Positions 22,253-30,810 of a stretch of DNA of 45,933 nucleotides are shown here, in pieces. Made by a program: the position numbers and the translations under genes. Source of the DNA: Andreesenia angusta. Its GTDB lineage: Bacteria; Bacillota; Clostridia; Tissierellales; Gottschalkiaceae. Under the pieces are notes generated by a model. That model saw only the letters and a program-made list of their open reading frames with translations. It searched no databases and was not told the DNA's origin. The stretch covers positions 1 to 45,933 of the forward strand of contig JAUNVB010000011.1 in the NCBI GenBank assembly GCA_030537835.1, read 5' to 3'. Numbering within the stretch: the stretch's first letter is position 1; each line of letters begins with the position of its first letter.

Positions 22253-22693
22253 TTGAGTAGGATAGTAGCCAGAGAGATGGTGATGAAGTATATCTATGGT
22301 CTAGATATAAATAATAACTGGGATGAAGATAGAGAAAAATTGAATTCAGACTCAGTATTTATTAGAGATTTCTTAGAGGAAAATGAAGAGATAGATGAAA
22401 AAGATTTAATATATATGAATAATATATTAATGGGAATGAGCCATAATTTAGAAGAAATTGACAATCTAATAGAGTCGAATTCTAAAGATTGGAAATTAAG
22501 CAGATTCTCAAGAATAGATTTATCTATATTAAGGCTTTCTGTCTATGAAATTCTCTATATTGAAGATATACCACATCAGGTATCTATTACAGAAGCAGTT
22601 AGATTAGCTAAAAAATTTGGATCTAAGAACTCAAGCAAGTTCATAAATGGCATTCTAGGCGGAATAGTTAGAAGTTTAGGGATAGATTCATGA
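22253..22693 (+). CDS. nusB: Transcription antitermination factor NusB
   Basis: All-helical RNA-binding protein of 146 residues that joins NusE and NusG in antitermination at rRNA operons. The family opening REMVMKYIYGLDI (usually R-x-x-A-hh-hLY), LSRFSRIDLSILRLSVYEIL and the C-terminal ITEAVRLAKKFGSKNSSKFINGILG segments are clear. TTG start at 22253 with GGGGAGG at 22237-22243. Its last codons overlap xseA by 4 bases (ATGA), implying coupled translation. Confidence 0.95.
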   Translation: MSRIVAREMVMKYIYGLDINNNWDEDREKLNSDSVFIRDFLEENEEIDEKDLIYMNNILMGMSHNLEEIDNLIESNSKDWKLSRFSRIDLSILRLSVYEILYIEDIPHQVSITEAVRLAKKFGSKNSSKFINGILGGIVRSLGIDS

Positions 22694-23898
22694 AGATAAA
22701 ACCGTTAAAAGTTTCAGAACTGAACAATTATATATCGAGAATAATAAATAATGATGTACTTTTATACAATATTAAGATAGAGGGAGAAGTATCTAATTGC
22801 AAATATCATACTAATGGACATATATATCTTAGTTTAAAAGATGAAAGCAGTCTAATAAGAGGTATTGTATTTAATCAGTATATAGATAATATAGATTTTA
22901 AAATTGAAAATGGAATGAATATAATAGTTTCAGGTTATATAGATATATATAAAAGAGATGGTACTTGTCAGATAGTTATAGAAAAAGCTGAGATTTCTGG
23001 AAGAGGAAAGATCTATCAAGAGTTTGAACGATTAAAGGCGAAGCTATCAAAAGAAGGCCTGTTCGATAATGAATACAAAAAACCAATTCCTAAATACCCA
23101 AATAAGATAGGCATAATAACTTCTATTACTGGAGCAGCAATTAGGGATTTAATTACTAATATTAAGAGAAGGAATTATTTAGTAGATATAATAATATATC
23201 CGACATTAGTACAGGGTGATAAATCTGCTGAAAATATATCATCAGGAATAGAAGAATTAGATATTATGGACCTAGACCTTATAATAATTGCTCGTGGAGG
23301 AGGTTCTGTAGAGGATTTGTCTTCATTTAATGAAGAAATTGTAGCTAGAACTATATTTAAGGCTAAGACTCCAATAATATCGGCAATAGGTCATGAAACA
23401 GATTTTACAATTGCTGATTTTGTTTCTGATAAAAGAGCCTCTACGCCATCAACAGCAGCTGAAATTGCAGTTGAAGATATAGAATTACAGAAACTAGCAT
23501 TAGAAAAAATATTGATGAATATAATTGAGTATATGAATAATAAGATAGATAAAAACAGCTCATCTCTATTAAATTATAGAAAAACTTTAGAAATGCTTAG
23601 AGTAGATAGAAAGATATTAGATTATGAAAAAAATTTAGAATATATTTACGATGGATTGAATAATAAGATTGTGGAAATTATAGATTCTAAAACCCATGAA
23701 CTGAATAAAAAAGGAACGGAATTAGATCTATTAAGCCCTATGAGAGTACTCTCAAGAGGATATGCTATAGTTAGAGATCAGGAGAAAAAAGTACTAAAAT
23801 CTGCGAAAAGTTTAGAAATCAAACAAAATATAGATATATTGTTTTCAGACGGATCTATAAAAGCTTCTGTAGAAAAAATATATGATCAGAAAAAGTAG
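22690..23898 (+). CDS. xseA: Exodeoxyribonuclease VII large subunit
   Basis: Large subunit of 402 residues of exonuclease VII, which degrades single-stranded DNA with XseB. The N-terminal OB-fold (about residues 1-100) has the typical KIEGEVSNCKYHTNGHIYLSL opening. The catalytic part contains IPKYPNKIGIITSITGAAIRD, IIIARGGGSVEDLSSFNEE, SAIGHETDFTIADFVSDKRA and STPSTAAEI. A long helical, coiled-coil region at about 260-350 is where the small subunits attach. It overlaps nusB by 4 bases and is followed by xseB after about 30 bases. Confidence 0.96.
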   Translation: MKIKPLKVSELNNYISRIINNDVLLYNIKIEGEVSNCKYHTNGHIYLSLKDESSLIRGIVFNQYIDNIDFKIENGMNIIVSGYIDIYKRDGTCQIVIEKAEISGRGKIYQEFERLKAKLSKEGLFDNEYKKPIPKYPNKIGIITSITGAAIRDLITNIKRRNYLVDIIIYPTLVQGDKSAENISSGIEELDIMDLDLIIIARGGGSVEDLSSFNEEIVARTIFKAKTPIISAIGHETDFTIADFVSDKRASTPSTAAEIAVEDIELQKLALEKILMNIIEYMNNKIDKNSSSLLNYRKTLEMLRVDRKILDYEKNLEYIYDGLNNKIVEIIDSKTHELNKKGTELDLLSPMRVLSRGYAIVRDQEKKVLKSAKSLEIKQNIDILFSDGSIKASVEKIYDQKK

Positions 23899-23928
23899 GT
23901 TGATATTTTGAAAGAGGATAGGAAGAAA

Positions 23929-24141
23929 ATGAATTTCGAAGAAAAGATGAAGGAATTAGAAGAAATTACAAATTCACTATATTCTAATAATGATAATTTA
24001 GAAGAGTCATTAGAATTATATATTAAAGGTATAGAATTATATAAAGAATGTCAGGATTATCTAAATGAAGTAAAAGGAGAAGTAAAGTCTATTATTGACG
24101 GTAAATTAGTGGATTGTGATATTGATATTTTTGAGCAATGA
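23929..24141 (+). CDS. xseB: Exodeoxyribonuclease VII small subunit
   Basis: Small helical protein of 70 residues that forms the accessory subunit of exonuclease VII. The family pattern is clear: MNFEEKMKELEEITNSL, the LEESLELYIKGIELYKECQ helix, and a short acidic tail. The frame extends to TTG 23908, but ATG 23929 matches the family start and has the purine-rich AGGATAGGAAG upstream; the longer form remains possible. Placed between xseA and ispA as usual. Confidence 0.9.
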   Translation: MNFEEKMKELEEITNSLYSNNDNLEESLELYIKGIELYKECQDYLNEVKGEVKSIIDGKLVDCDIDIFEQ

Positions 24142-24161
24142 GATTGGAGTGAAATCAGCTA

Positions 24162-25055
24162 ATGAAAAATACTAAAGAAATATTTGAATTAGCACTTAAT
24201 GCTAAATTTAAAACTAAGGAATGTCCTCAAAAAAAGATATATGAATCTATAGGATATAGTTTATTTGCTGGAGGAAAGAGGATAAGACCAATTCTATGTA
24301 TGAAAATGTATGAAATCTTTCAAAATGATGATTATGACGATGTAATTGATTTTGCAATAAGTCTTGAAATGATTCATACTTATTCATTAATACATGATGA
24401 TCTGCCTGCTATGGACAATGATGATTATAGAAGAGGAAAACTTACTAATCATAAGGTCTTCAAAGAGGATATTGCTATATTAGCTGGCGATGGACTTTTA
24501 AATTTAGCCTATGAAAATATGTTTGAGAAAATCTTATCAAGCTCTGAAAAAAATAGAGATAGATATATAAGGGCAGCAAAAATCATATCTGATTCTGCTG
24601 GTATAGATGGAATGATAGGTGGTCAAGTTGTAGATATGCTATCTGAAAGAAATGATGAAAGTAGAATTGAATTAAATAAAGAGATTTTAGAATATATCCA
24701 TATAAATAAGACATCAAAATTGATAGAAGCAAGTCTATTATCAGGAGCAGTAATTGGCGGAGCTATTGATGAAGAAATAGATATAGTTCGAGAATATGGA
24801 AGGATAATAGGTCAATTATTTCAGATAAGAGATGATATATTAGATGAAATTGGGGATAGTGAAAAACTTGGTAAATCTGTTGGAATAGATAAAAGAAATA
24901 ATAAATTAACCTATATAAGTCTCTATGGCTTAGATAAAACTATAGAGATTGCAGAAAAATTAGCTCTTGATGCCAAAAAATGTCTTCAAAGTTTAGATAG
25001 AGATATCAGTTTTTTTGAGAATATGGTAGATTATCTAATGACGAGAGAAAAATAG
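24162..25055 (+). CDS. ispA: Polyprenyl synthetase, farnesyl diphosphate synthase type
   Basis: Isoprenyl diphosphate synthase of 297 residues that condenses isopentenyl and allylic diphosphates. The first aspartate-rich motif is in HDDLPAMDND, with the two-residue insertion of bacterial type II farnesyl synthases, and the second in FQIRDDILDEIGD. The GGKRIRP segment and the GGQVVDM motif are also visible. The short product (C15) is inferred from this motif and length. It lies between xseB and dxs, linking the early and middle isoprenoid steps. ATG start with TGGAGTG at 24145-24151. Confidence 0.93.
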   Translation: MKNTKEIFELALNAKFKTKECPQKKIYESIGYSLFAGGKRIRPILCMKMYEIFQNDDYDDVIDFAISLEMIHTYSLIHDDLPAMDNDDYRRGKLTNHKVFKEDIAILAGDGLLNLAYENMFEKILSSSEKNRDRYIRAAKIISDSAGIDGMIGGQVVDMLSERNDESRIELNKEILEYIHINKTSKLIEASLLSGAVIGGAIDEEIDIVREYGRIIGQLFQIRDDILDEIGDSEKLGKSVGIDKRNNKLTYISLYGLDKTIEIAEKLALDAKKCLQSLDRDISFFENMVDYLMTREK

Positions 25056-25074
25056 TAGTATTGGAGTTGAGGTT

Positions 25075-26952
25075 ATGAAGAACTTTAGTAAATTTAATAA
25101 CTTAGGGGATTTAAAGAGAATGAATATAGTCGAATTGAATCAACTTGCGACTGAAATTCGAGAATTTCTAATTGAAAATATTTCTAGAACTGGCGGACAT
25201 CTGGCATCTAATCTTGGAGTCGTCGAGCTTACTATAGCTTTACATAAAGTATATGCAAGCGGATACGATAAAATTATTTGGGATGTTGGACATCAATCTT
25301 ATGTTCATAAAATCCTTACAGGAAGAAAAGAAGGATTTCAAAACCTCAGACAATTTAAAGGCATGAGTGGCTTTCCTAAGAGAAATGAAAGCATTCATGA
25401 TGTATTTGAAACAGGACATAGTTCTACTTCCATATCAGCAGGACTTGGAATGGCAATGGCTAGAGATATAAAAGGAGAGAAATATAAAGTTATTCCCGTC
25501 ATAGGAGACGGTGCAATGACTGCAGGAATGGCATTTGAAGCATTGAATCATGCTGGAGATAAAGGAACAGATTTGACAGTTATTTTGAATGATAACGAAA
25601 TGTCTATTTCGGAGAATGTTGGAGGTTTAGCAAAACATCTATATAAATTAAGGATGGAATCAGGATACTATAAAGCGAAGGAAGATTTTGAAAGCTTTAT
25701 GGAAACCTTACCTGGAGGAGAAACAATTCTAAAATCCACTAGAAGATTTAAAGATAGTATGAAATATATGCTATTAAGAGATGTTTTTTTTGAAAGTTTA
25801 GGATTTAAATATATAGGACCAGTAGATGGACATGATATGAAGGAATTGATAAGAGTATTTGAAATGGTAAAAAATTTTAGAGCACCTACTTTAATACATC
25901 TTATTACTAAGAAAGGTAAAGGCTATAAGCCTGCCGAACTAGATCCAGAAGGATTTCACGGGATTGGAAAATTTGATAAGAATACTGGTAAGCCGATTTC
26001 TAAATCTTCTGAAAAAACGTATTCTGATGTCTTAGGAGAAACATTAGTAAAGATAGCTGAGGAAAAAGAGGATATAGTAGCTATAACGGCTGCTATGCCT
26101 TCGGGAACAGGATTAGATAAGTTTAAAGATAGATTTCCAAATAGGTATTTTGATGTTGGAATTGCTGAGCAACATGGAGTTACTTTAGCAGCAGGACTTG
26201 CTTCGAATGGAATGAAACCTTTCTTTGCTGTATACTCTACATTTTTACAAAGAGCATACGATCAGGTATTACATGATGTTTCTATTCAAAATTTGCCAGT
26301 GACTTTTGCAATAGATAGAGGGGGATTAGTTGGAAATGATGGAGAGACTCACCATGGAGTTTTTGATCTATCTTATCTCTCGCATATTCCTAATATAAGC
26401 ATAATGGCACCTAAGGATAAAATGGAATTTGAAGAAATGATAAGATTTGGCTCGACTTTTGACAGTCCACTAGTAATAAGGTATAGCAAGGGACTTTGTA
26501 TAAATTGTTTTGATGGTATGGAATTTAACTCTATTGATTATGGTAAAGGTGAATATATAAATAGAGGAGAAAAAATAGCCATTATAGCAATAGGCAGGAT
26601 GGTTGAAATTGCAAATAGAATTATTAAAAGTTTTAAATCTGAAGGTAAAAACTTTACATTAGTAAATGCAAGATTCGTTAAACCGATTGATAATGAATTA
26701 TTAAAAGAGGTTTCGAAAACACACGATGCGATTATAACGATCGAAGACAATGCAGTCTTAGGTGGTTTTGGCTCTATGATAAATAAAAATCTCATAGATA
26801 TGGAATACCATGGATATATAAAAAATATAGGGATACCAGATAGATTTATCGAGCATGGTAATAATGAAGATTTATATAGATTGACAGGCATAGATATAGA
26901 TGGAATATATGAAACTATACTCAATATAGAGAACGAGATTTATGGTGATTAG
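25075..26952 (+). CDS. dxs: 1-deoxy-D-xylulose-5-phosphate synthase
   Basis: Thiamine diphosphate enzyme of 625 residues that makes DXP from pyruvate and glyceraldehyde 3-phosphate, the first step of the MEP isoprenoid pathway. Seen are GGHLASNLGVVELTIALH (residues 40-57), IWDVGHQSYVHKIL, the ThDP motif GDGAMTAG (144-151) ending with NDNEMSIS, the catalytic Glu in FDVGIAEQHGVTLAAGLA, and the DRGGLVGNDGETHHGVFD segment. ATG start with GGAGTTGAGG nearby. Its stop directly abuts the tlyA start, so the genes are co-transcribed. Its presence indicates that this organism uses the MEP route. Confidence 0.97.
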   Translation: MKNFSKFNNLGDLKRMNIVELNQLATEIREFLIENISRTGGHLASNLGVVELTIALHKVYASGYDKIIWDVGHQSYVHKILTGRKEGFQNLRQFKGMSGFPKRNESIHDVFETGHSSTSISAGLGMAMARDIKGEKYKVIPVIGDGAMTAGMAFEALNHAGDKGTDLTVILNDNEMSISENVGGLAKHLYKLRMESGYYKAKEDFESFMETLPGGETILKSTRRFKDSMKYMLLRDVFFESLGFKYIGPVDGHDMKELIRVFEMVKNFRAPTLIHLITKKGKGYKPAELDPEGFHGIGKFDKNTGKPISKSSEKTYSDVLGETLVKIAEEKEDIVAITAAMPSGTGLDKFKDRFPNRYFDVGIAEQHGVTLAAGLASNGMKPFFAVYSTFLQRAYDQVLHDVSIQNLPVTFAIDRGGLVGNDGETHHGVFDLSYLSHIPNISIMAPKDKMEFEEMIRFGSTFDSPLVIRYSKGLCINCFDGMEFNSIDYGKGEYINRGEKIAIIAIGRMVEIANRIIKSFKSEGKNFTLVNARFVKPIDNELLKEVSKTHDAIITIEDNAVLGGFGSMINKNLIDMEYHGYIKNIGIPDRFIEHGNNEDLYRLTGIDIDGIYETILNIENEIYGD

Positions 26953-27756
26953 ATGAAGAAAGAGAGAATAGATATTTTATTAGTTGAAAAAGGGTATTTT
27001 GACAGTAGAGAAAAAGCAAAAAGAACTATAATGGCCGGCTTAGTACTAGTTGACGATGAAGTCGTAGATAAAGCAGGGACTAAGGTTGATATATCTAAGG
27101 AGATAAGAATAAAAGGAAATCCTATACCTTTTGTCAGCCGTGGTGGATTGAAATTAGATAAGGCATTAAAAGAATTCGATATAGATTTAAATGGCAAAAC
27201 AGCTTTAGACATAGGAGCATCAACTGGTGGTTTTAGTGATTGCATGTTACAAAACGGAGTATCGAAAATATTTGCAATAGATGTGGGCTATGGTCAATTA
27301 GACTGGAAGATAAGAAGCGATAAGAGAGTAGTAGCTATGGATAGAACTAATATTAGAAATGTAGAGTTTGAAGACATAGGTGAACTTGTAGATTTTGCTA
27401 GTATAGATGTGTCTTTTATATCCTTAAAATTAGTCCTACCCGTAGTTAAAAAATTGACTAAAGAAGAGGCTGAAATAGTAGCTCTTATAAAACCGCAATT
27501 TGAAATAGGTAAGGACAGAGTCGGGAAAAAGGGAATAGTAAAGAATATAGAAGATCATAAAGATGTGATACTAGATATAAATAGTTTTTGCAAAGAAAAT
27601 GATTTATTTATACATGACCTAACTTACTCTCCAGTAAAAGGTGCAGAAGGAAATATAGAGTATTTAGCTCATATAAAAAAATATAGATCTAAAAACTTAA
27701 ATACGGAAGAACTTTTAAAAAAGATAGTTGAAGAATCACATGAATATTTAAAATAA
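26953..27756 (+). CDS. tlyA: TlyA family rRNA 2'-O-methyltransferase
   Basis: Protein of 267 residues with an N-terminal S4 RNA-binding domain (about residues 1-65, RIDILLVEKGYFDSREKAKR) and a C-terminal FtsJ-like SAM methyltransferase. The second part shows ALDIGASTGGFSDCML, AIDVGYGQL, ASIDVSFISLKLVLP and LIKPQFEIGKDRVGKKGIV, which hold the catalytic Lys-Asp-Lys-Glu set. TlyA proteins methylate 16S and 23S rRNA in mycobacteria; activity in Firmicutes is less known. The start follows the dxs stop with no gap. dxs-tlyA-argR-recN is a conserved Firmicute order. Confidence 0.93.
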   Translation: MKKERIDILLVEKGYFDSREKAKRTIMAGLVLVDDEVVDKAGTKVDISKEIRIKGNPIPFVSRGGLKLDKALKEFDIDLNGKTALDIGASTGGFSDCMLQNGVSKIFAIDVGYGQLDWKIRSDKRVVAMDRTNIRNVEFEDIGELVDFASIDVSFISLKLVLPVVKKLTKEEAEIVALIKPQFEIGKDRVGKKGIVKNIEDHKDVILDINSFCKENDLFIHDLTYSPVKGAEGNIEYLAHIKKYRSKNLNTEELLKKIVEESHEYLK

Positions 27757-27825
27757 TATAGAATAAAACTTAGAAAGGTGGTGAATCTGTTACTCAATGT
27801 CAAAATTGAGAGTAGCAGAGGTGCA

Positions 27826-28278
27826 ATGAGAAAGTATGCTAGACAAGCAAAGATACTTGAACTTATAGAGACACATGAGATTGAAACACAGGAGGAGTTA
27901 GCTGAATGCTTGCATAGATCAGGAACAAAAGTTACTCAAGCTACAGTTTCTAGAGATATAAGAGAGCTTCAATTAGTAAAAGTTGCTACAAAACATGGGA
28001 AATATAAATATGCAGTTATGGATAGCAATAATGAAGGAACGGCAGATAGACTCGTAAAAATATTGAAGAATTCATTATTATCAGTTAATACTGCTAATCA
28101 ATTGATAATAATTAAGACAATACCTGGGGCAGCCCAGATATGCGCCTCGGCAATTGATAATATTGTTACTGACGGTATTATGGGAAGTATTGCAGGAGAC
28201 GATACTATATTCGTTGCTATAAGTGATTTTGCAAATATCAATGAAATAGCGGATAAATTTAAAGGCTTACTCAATTAA
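27826..28278 (+). CDS. argR: Arginine repressor ArgR/AhrC
   Basis: Regulator of 150 residues. The N-terminal winged helix has HEIETQEELAE and the recognition segment VTQATVSRDIRELQLVKV; the C-terminal half has the hexamerisation and arginine-binding region with IIIKTIPGAAQICASAID and IMGSIAGDDTIFV. The frame is open from GTG 27778, but ATG 27826 gives the usual family start and length. AGAGGTG at 27817-27823 is very close, so the start is translated from a compact SD. A 10-codon frame (27797-27829) ends with TGA overlapping this ATG. No arginine genes lie nearby; this position is conserved between tlyA and recN. Confidence 0.93.
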   Translation: MRKYARQAKILELIETHEIETQEELAECLHRSGTKVTQATVSRDIRELQLVKVATKHGKYKYAVMDSNNEGTADRLVKILKNSLLSVNTANQLIIIKTIPGAAQICASAIDNIVTDGIMGSIAGDDTIFVAISDFANINEIADKFKGLLN

Positions 28279-28294
28279 AAAGGATTATGATAAT

Positions 28295-29992
28295 ATGATA
28301 ATAGAACTTATGGTAGAAAACTTTGCAATAATTGATAAAATTAATATTAATTTTTCTGAAGGATTAAATATAATAACAGGAGAAACTGGTACTGGTAAAT
28401 CAATTATAATCGATGCCATAAACTTATTACTTGGCAATAGAGCCGATAAATCTTTGATAAGATATGGAAAAGAGAGTTCTCTAATAGAAGCTTCCTTTAG
28501 CATCCCTGATGATGATAAAAATTTCATAAATATGGCTAAGGAATATGGGATAAAAATTGATGCTGATAAAATAATAGTTATTTCAAGAGAATTACATTCT
28601 AATGGTAGAAATATATCTAGGATAAATGGGAGAATTGTAAATCTATCGATATTAAAATCAATAGGATTAAATCTATTAGATATACAGGGACAGAATGAAA
28701 ATCAAAAATTATTGAAAAGAGATGAACAGATTTTAATATTAGATAATTTAATTGAAAAGAAATATAAGATATTAAAAGAGGATATTCGTAATGAGTATAA
28801 GGAATTAAATGGATTGAAAAAGAAATTTAATGAGCTTGATATAGATGAGATGAAGAAGGAAAGAGAAATGGAGATACTCAATTATCAAATATCTGAAATA
28901 GAAGAGGCATCTTTAAAAGAAGGAGAAGATGAAGAGCTTCTTCAGCGCTATAAACTATTAGAAAAAAGTAATGATATAAAGAAAGTAATATTTGAATCAG
29001 AAGTCTTATTTAATGGAGATGGATATAGCGATGGAATAATAAATAGACTCTATTCAATTGGAAACGAACTCAGTGTATTATCGGAAGCAGATAAGAATTT
29101 AAAGAATTTTTCAGAGGAGATCTTAAATAGCTATTATAATCTAGAAGAAATTAGCAGGGATATGAGCTCTTATGGAGCTAGTATAGATACATCGCAGGAA
29201 GAATTAGACTATATATCTAATAGAATAGATAGTATAAACTCATTAAAAAGAAAATATGGGAATACTATATCAGATATAAATACTTATAGAGATAAGATGG
29301 AAGAAGAATTAACTGAATTAGAAAATATTGATAAACAGATAGAAGATATAAAGAAGAAGATAAATAATATAAGTGAAAAGCTATTAAAAAAATCTGAAGA
29401 GCTATCAATAGAGAGAAAGCGAGTTGCTAAAGTTTTAAAAGACAAGATTGAATCTGAATTAAACGAACTAAATATGAAAGATTCAAGATTTGAGGTGGAT
29501 TTTGAAAACAGAGAAGCTCCTAATGATAAAGGTATTGATGATATAGAATTTATGTTATCTGCTAATATCGGACAACCTATTAGGGCTATTAATAAAGTAG
29601 CTTCAGGTGGCGAGCTTTCAAGACTAATGCTTGCTTTTAAAAATATCATCAATGAAAAAAACGATCTATCGACATTGATATTTGATGAGATAGATACTGG
29701 GATAAGTGGAAGAACAGCACAATTAGTTGGTGAAAAAATATATAGAGTATCGAAGAAAAATCAAGTAATATGTATAACGCATTTGCCACAGATAGCAGCT
29801 ATGGCTGATCACCATTTTTTAATAAATAAAGAATTGAAAGATGGAATGACTACAGCAAATATTAGAGAATTAGAATATAGTCAAAGAATTGATGAAATTG
29901 CTAGACTTACTGGTGGTGTGAGTGTAACTGATAGCACTAAGAGGCATGCAGAAAATATGCTCGAACTTTCTAAAAAAATTCGAGAAGATTAA
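28295..29992 (+). CDS. recN: DNA repair protein RecN
   Basis: SMC-like ATPase of 565 residues acting in double-strand break repair. Walker A GETGTGKS is at residues 29-36, the middle third (about 170-390) is long coiled coil, and the C-terminal part has the ABC signature VASGGELSRLMLAFK, Walker B in LIFDEIDTGISG and the final THLPQIAAMADHH. Full family length. ATG start with AAAGGA upstream. It runs to within 12 bases of the spo0A start, with no spoIVB gene between. Confidence 0.96.
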   Translation: MIIELMVENFAIIDKININFSEGLNIITGETGTGKSIIIDAINLLLGNRADKSLIRYGKESSLIEASFSIPDDDKNFINMAKEYGIKIDADKIIVISRELHSNGRNISRINGRIVNLSILKSIGLNLLDIQGQNENQKLLKRDEQILILDNLIEKKYKILKEDIRNEYKELNGLKKKFNELDIDEMKKEREMEILNYQISEIEEASLKEGEDEELLQRYKLLEKSNDIKKVIFESEVLFNGDGYSDGIINRLYSIGNELSVLSEADKNLKNFSEEILNSYYNLEEISRDMSSYGASIDTSQEELDYISNRIDSINSLKRKYGNTISDINTYRDKMEEELTELENIDKQIEDIKKKINNISEKLLKKSEELSIERKRVAKVLKDKIESELNELNMKDSRFEVDFENREAPNDKGIDDIEFMLSANIGQPIRAINKVASGGELSRLMLAFKNIINEKNDLSTLIFDEIDTGISGRTAQLVGEKIYRVSKKNQVICITHLPQIAAMADHHFLINKELKDGMTTANIRELEYSQRIDEIARLTGGVSVTDSTKRHAENMLELSKKIRED

Positions 29993-30004
29993 AGGATGAT
30001 TTAC

Positions 30005-30730
30005 TTGTCTAAAAAAAAAGAGAAATTATTAATAGTTGATGATAATCTAGATATATGTAAAATTCTCAGCAAATTAGTATCTGAATCTGAGGATTTTGAA
30101 TTAGCAGGAGTTGCTAATGATGGCATTATGGCTTTAGATATGATGAGGTCACAAGATTACGATATAATCATCCTAGATCTAGCTATGCCAAAACTTGATG
30201 GACTTGGATTATTGCAAAGGATGGAAAGAATATATACAGATAGAATGAGGCCGACTGTTATAATATTTTCAGCAATAGGACAGGATGAAGTGACTTTAAG
30301 GGCTATGGAACTAGGTGCAGATTATTTTATAATAAAGCCGTTTAATTTAAAAGAACTCATTCAAAGAATGAAAGAAATACATTTTGATAAGAGAAGAAAG
30401 TACTTTCGCAATGCATCAGATATTTTGATGGAAATAGGTGTGCCTATGAATCTAAGCGGATATATATATTTAAGAGAAGCTATTGAAATTGTTAGAGATG
30501 AAGAGAGCTTTTTGAAATCGATTAATAAGGGATTGTATAAGAAAATAGCAGAGATTCATAAGACTACTCCAAGTAGAATAGAGAGAGCTATACGTCATGC
30601 AATAGCCGTAGCTTGGGAAAGAGATGCAGATAAGAAATTAAAGGAAATAATGGATAAAGAGATTAGATTTAAACGCTATAGACCGAGTAATTCAGAACTG
30701 ATAGCAGTTCTAGCTGATATTATGAGATGA
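30005..30730 (+). CDS. spo0A: Sporulation master regulator Spo0A
   Basis: Response regulator of 241 residues. The receiver domain has the acidic pair VDDN (12-13), the phosphorylated Asp58 in IIILDLAMPKLDG, and Lys111 in IKPFN. The C-terminal effector domain contains the Spo0A signature HKTTPSRIERAIRHAIAVAW, the segment that contacts DNA and RNA polymerase, and RPSNSELIAVLADIMR at the end. TTG 30005 is preferred to ATG 29996, because AAAGGATGA (29991-29999) is then well spaced and the family starts with few residues before the receiver. Spo0A implies a sporulating ancestor but does not prove sporulation, since non-sporulating clostridia can keep it. Normally spoIVB lies just upstream; here it does not. 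Confidence 0.95.
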   Translation: MSKKKEKLLIVDDNLDICKILSKLVSESEDFELAGVANDGIMALDMMRSQDYDIIILDLAMPKLDGLGLLQRMERIYTDRMRPTVIIFSAIGQDEVTLRAMELGADYFIIKPFNLKELIQRMKEIHFDKRRKYFRNASDILMEIGVPMNLSGYIYLREAIEIVRDEESFLKSINKGLYKKIAEIHKTTPSRIERAIRHAIAVAWERDADKKLKEIMDKEIRFKRYRPSNSELIAVLADIMR

Positions 30731-30763
30731 ATGGTCAATATATAGAAGAATATTTTAGAAATA

Positions 30764-30772
30764 TGCTATAAT
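30764..30772 (+). promoter_or_regulatory. Likely steA promoter (extended -10)
   Basis: TATAAT at 30767-30772 is preceded by TGC, an extended -10 box. No good -35 box is seen at 17 bases. It would start a new transcript for the steA block downstream of spo0A. Confidence 0.45.
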
Positions 30773-30810
30773 ATAAAATATATTATAGATTGTAAGAAGT
30801 GAGGTAAATC

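Noticed and set aside
23908..23928. Longer xseB start at TTG 23908
   Set aside because: ATG 23929 matches the usual start of the family and has a purine-rich SD; the longer form cannot be fully excluded.
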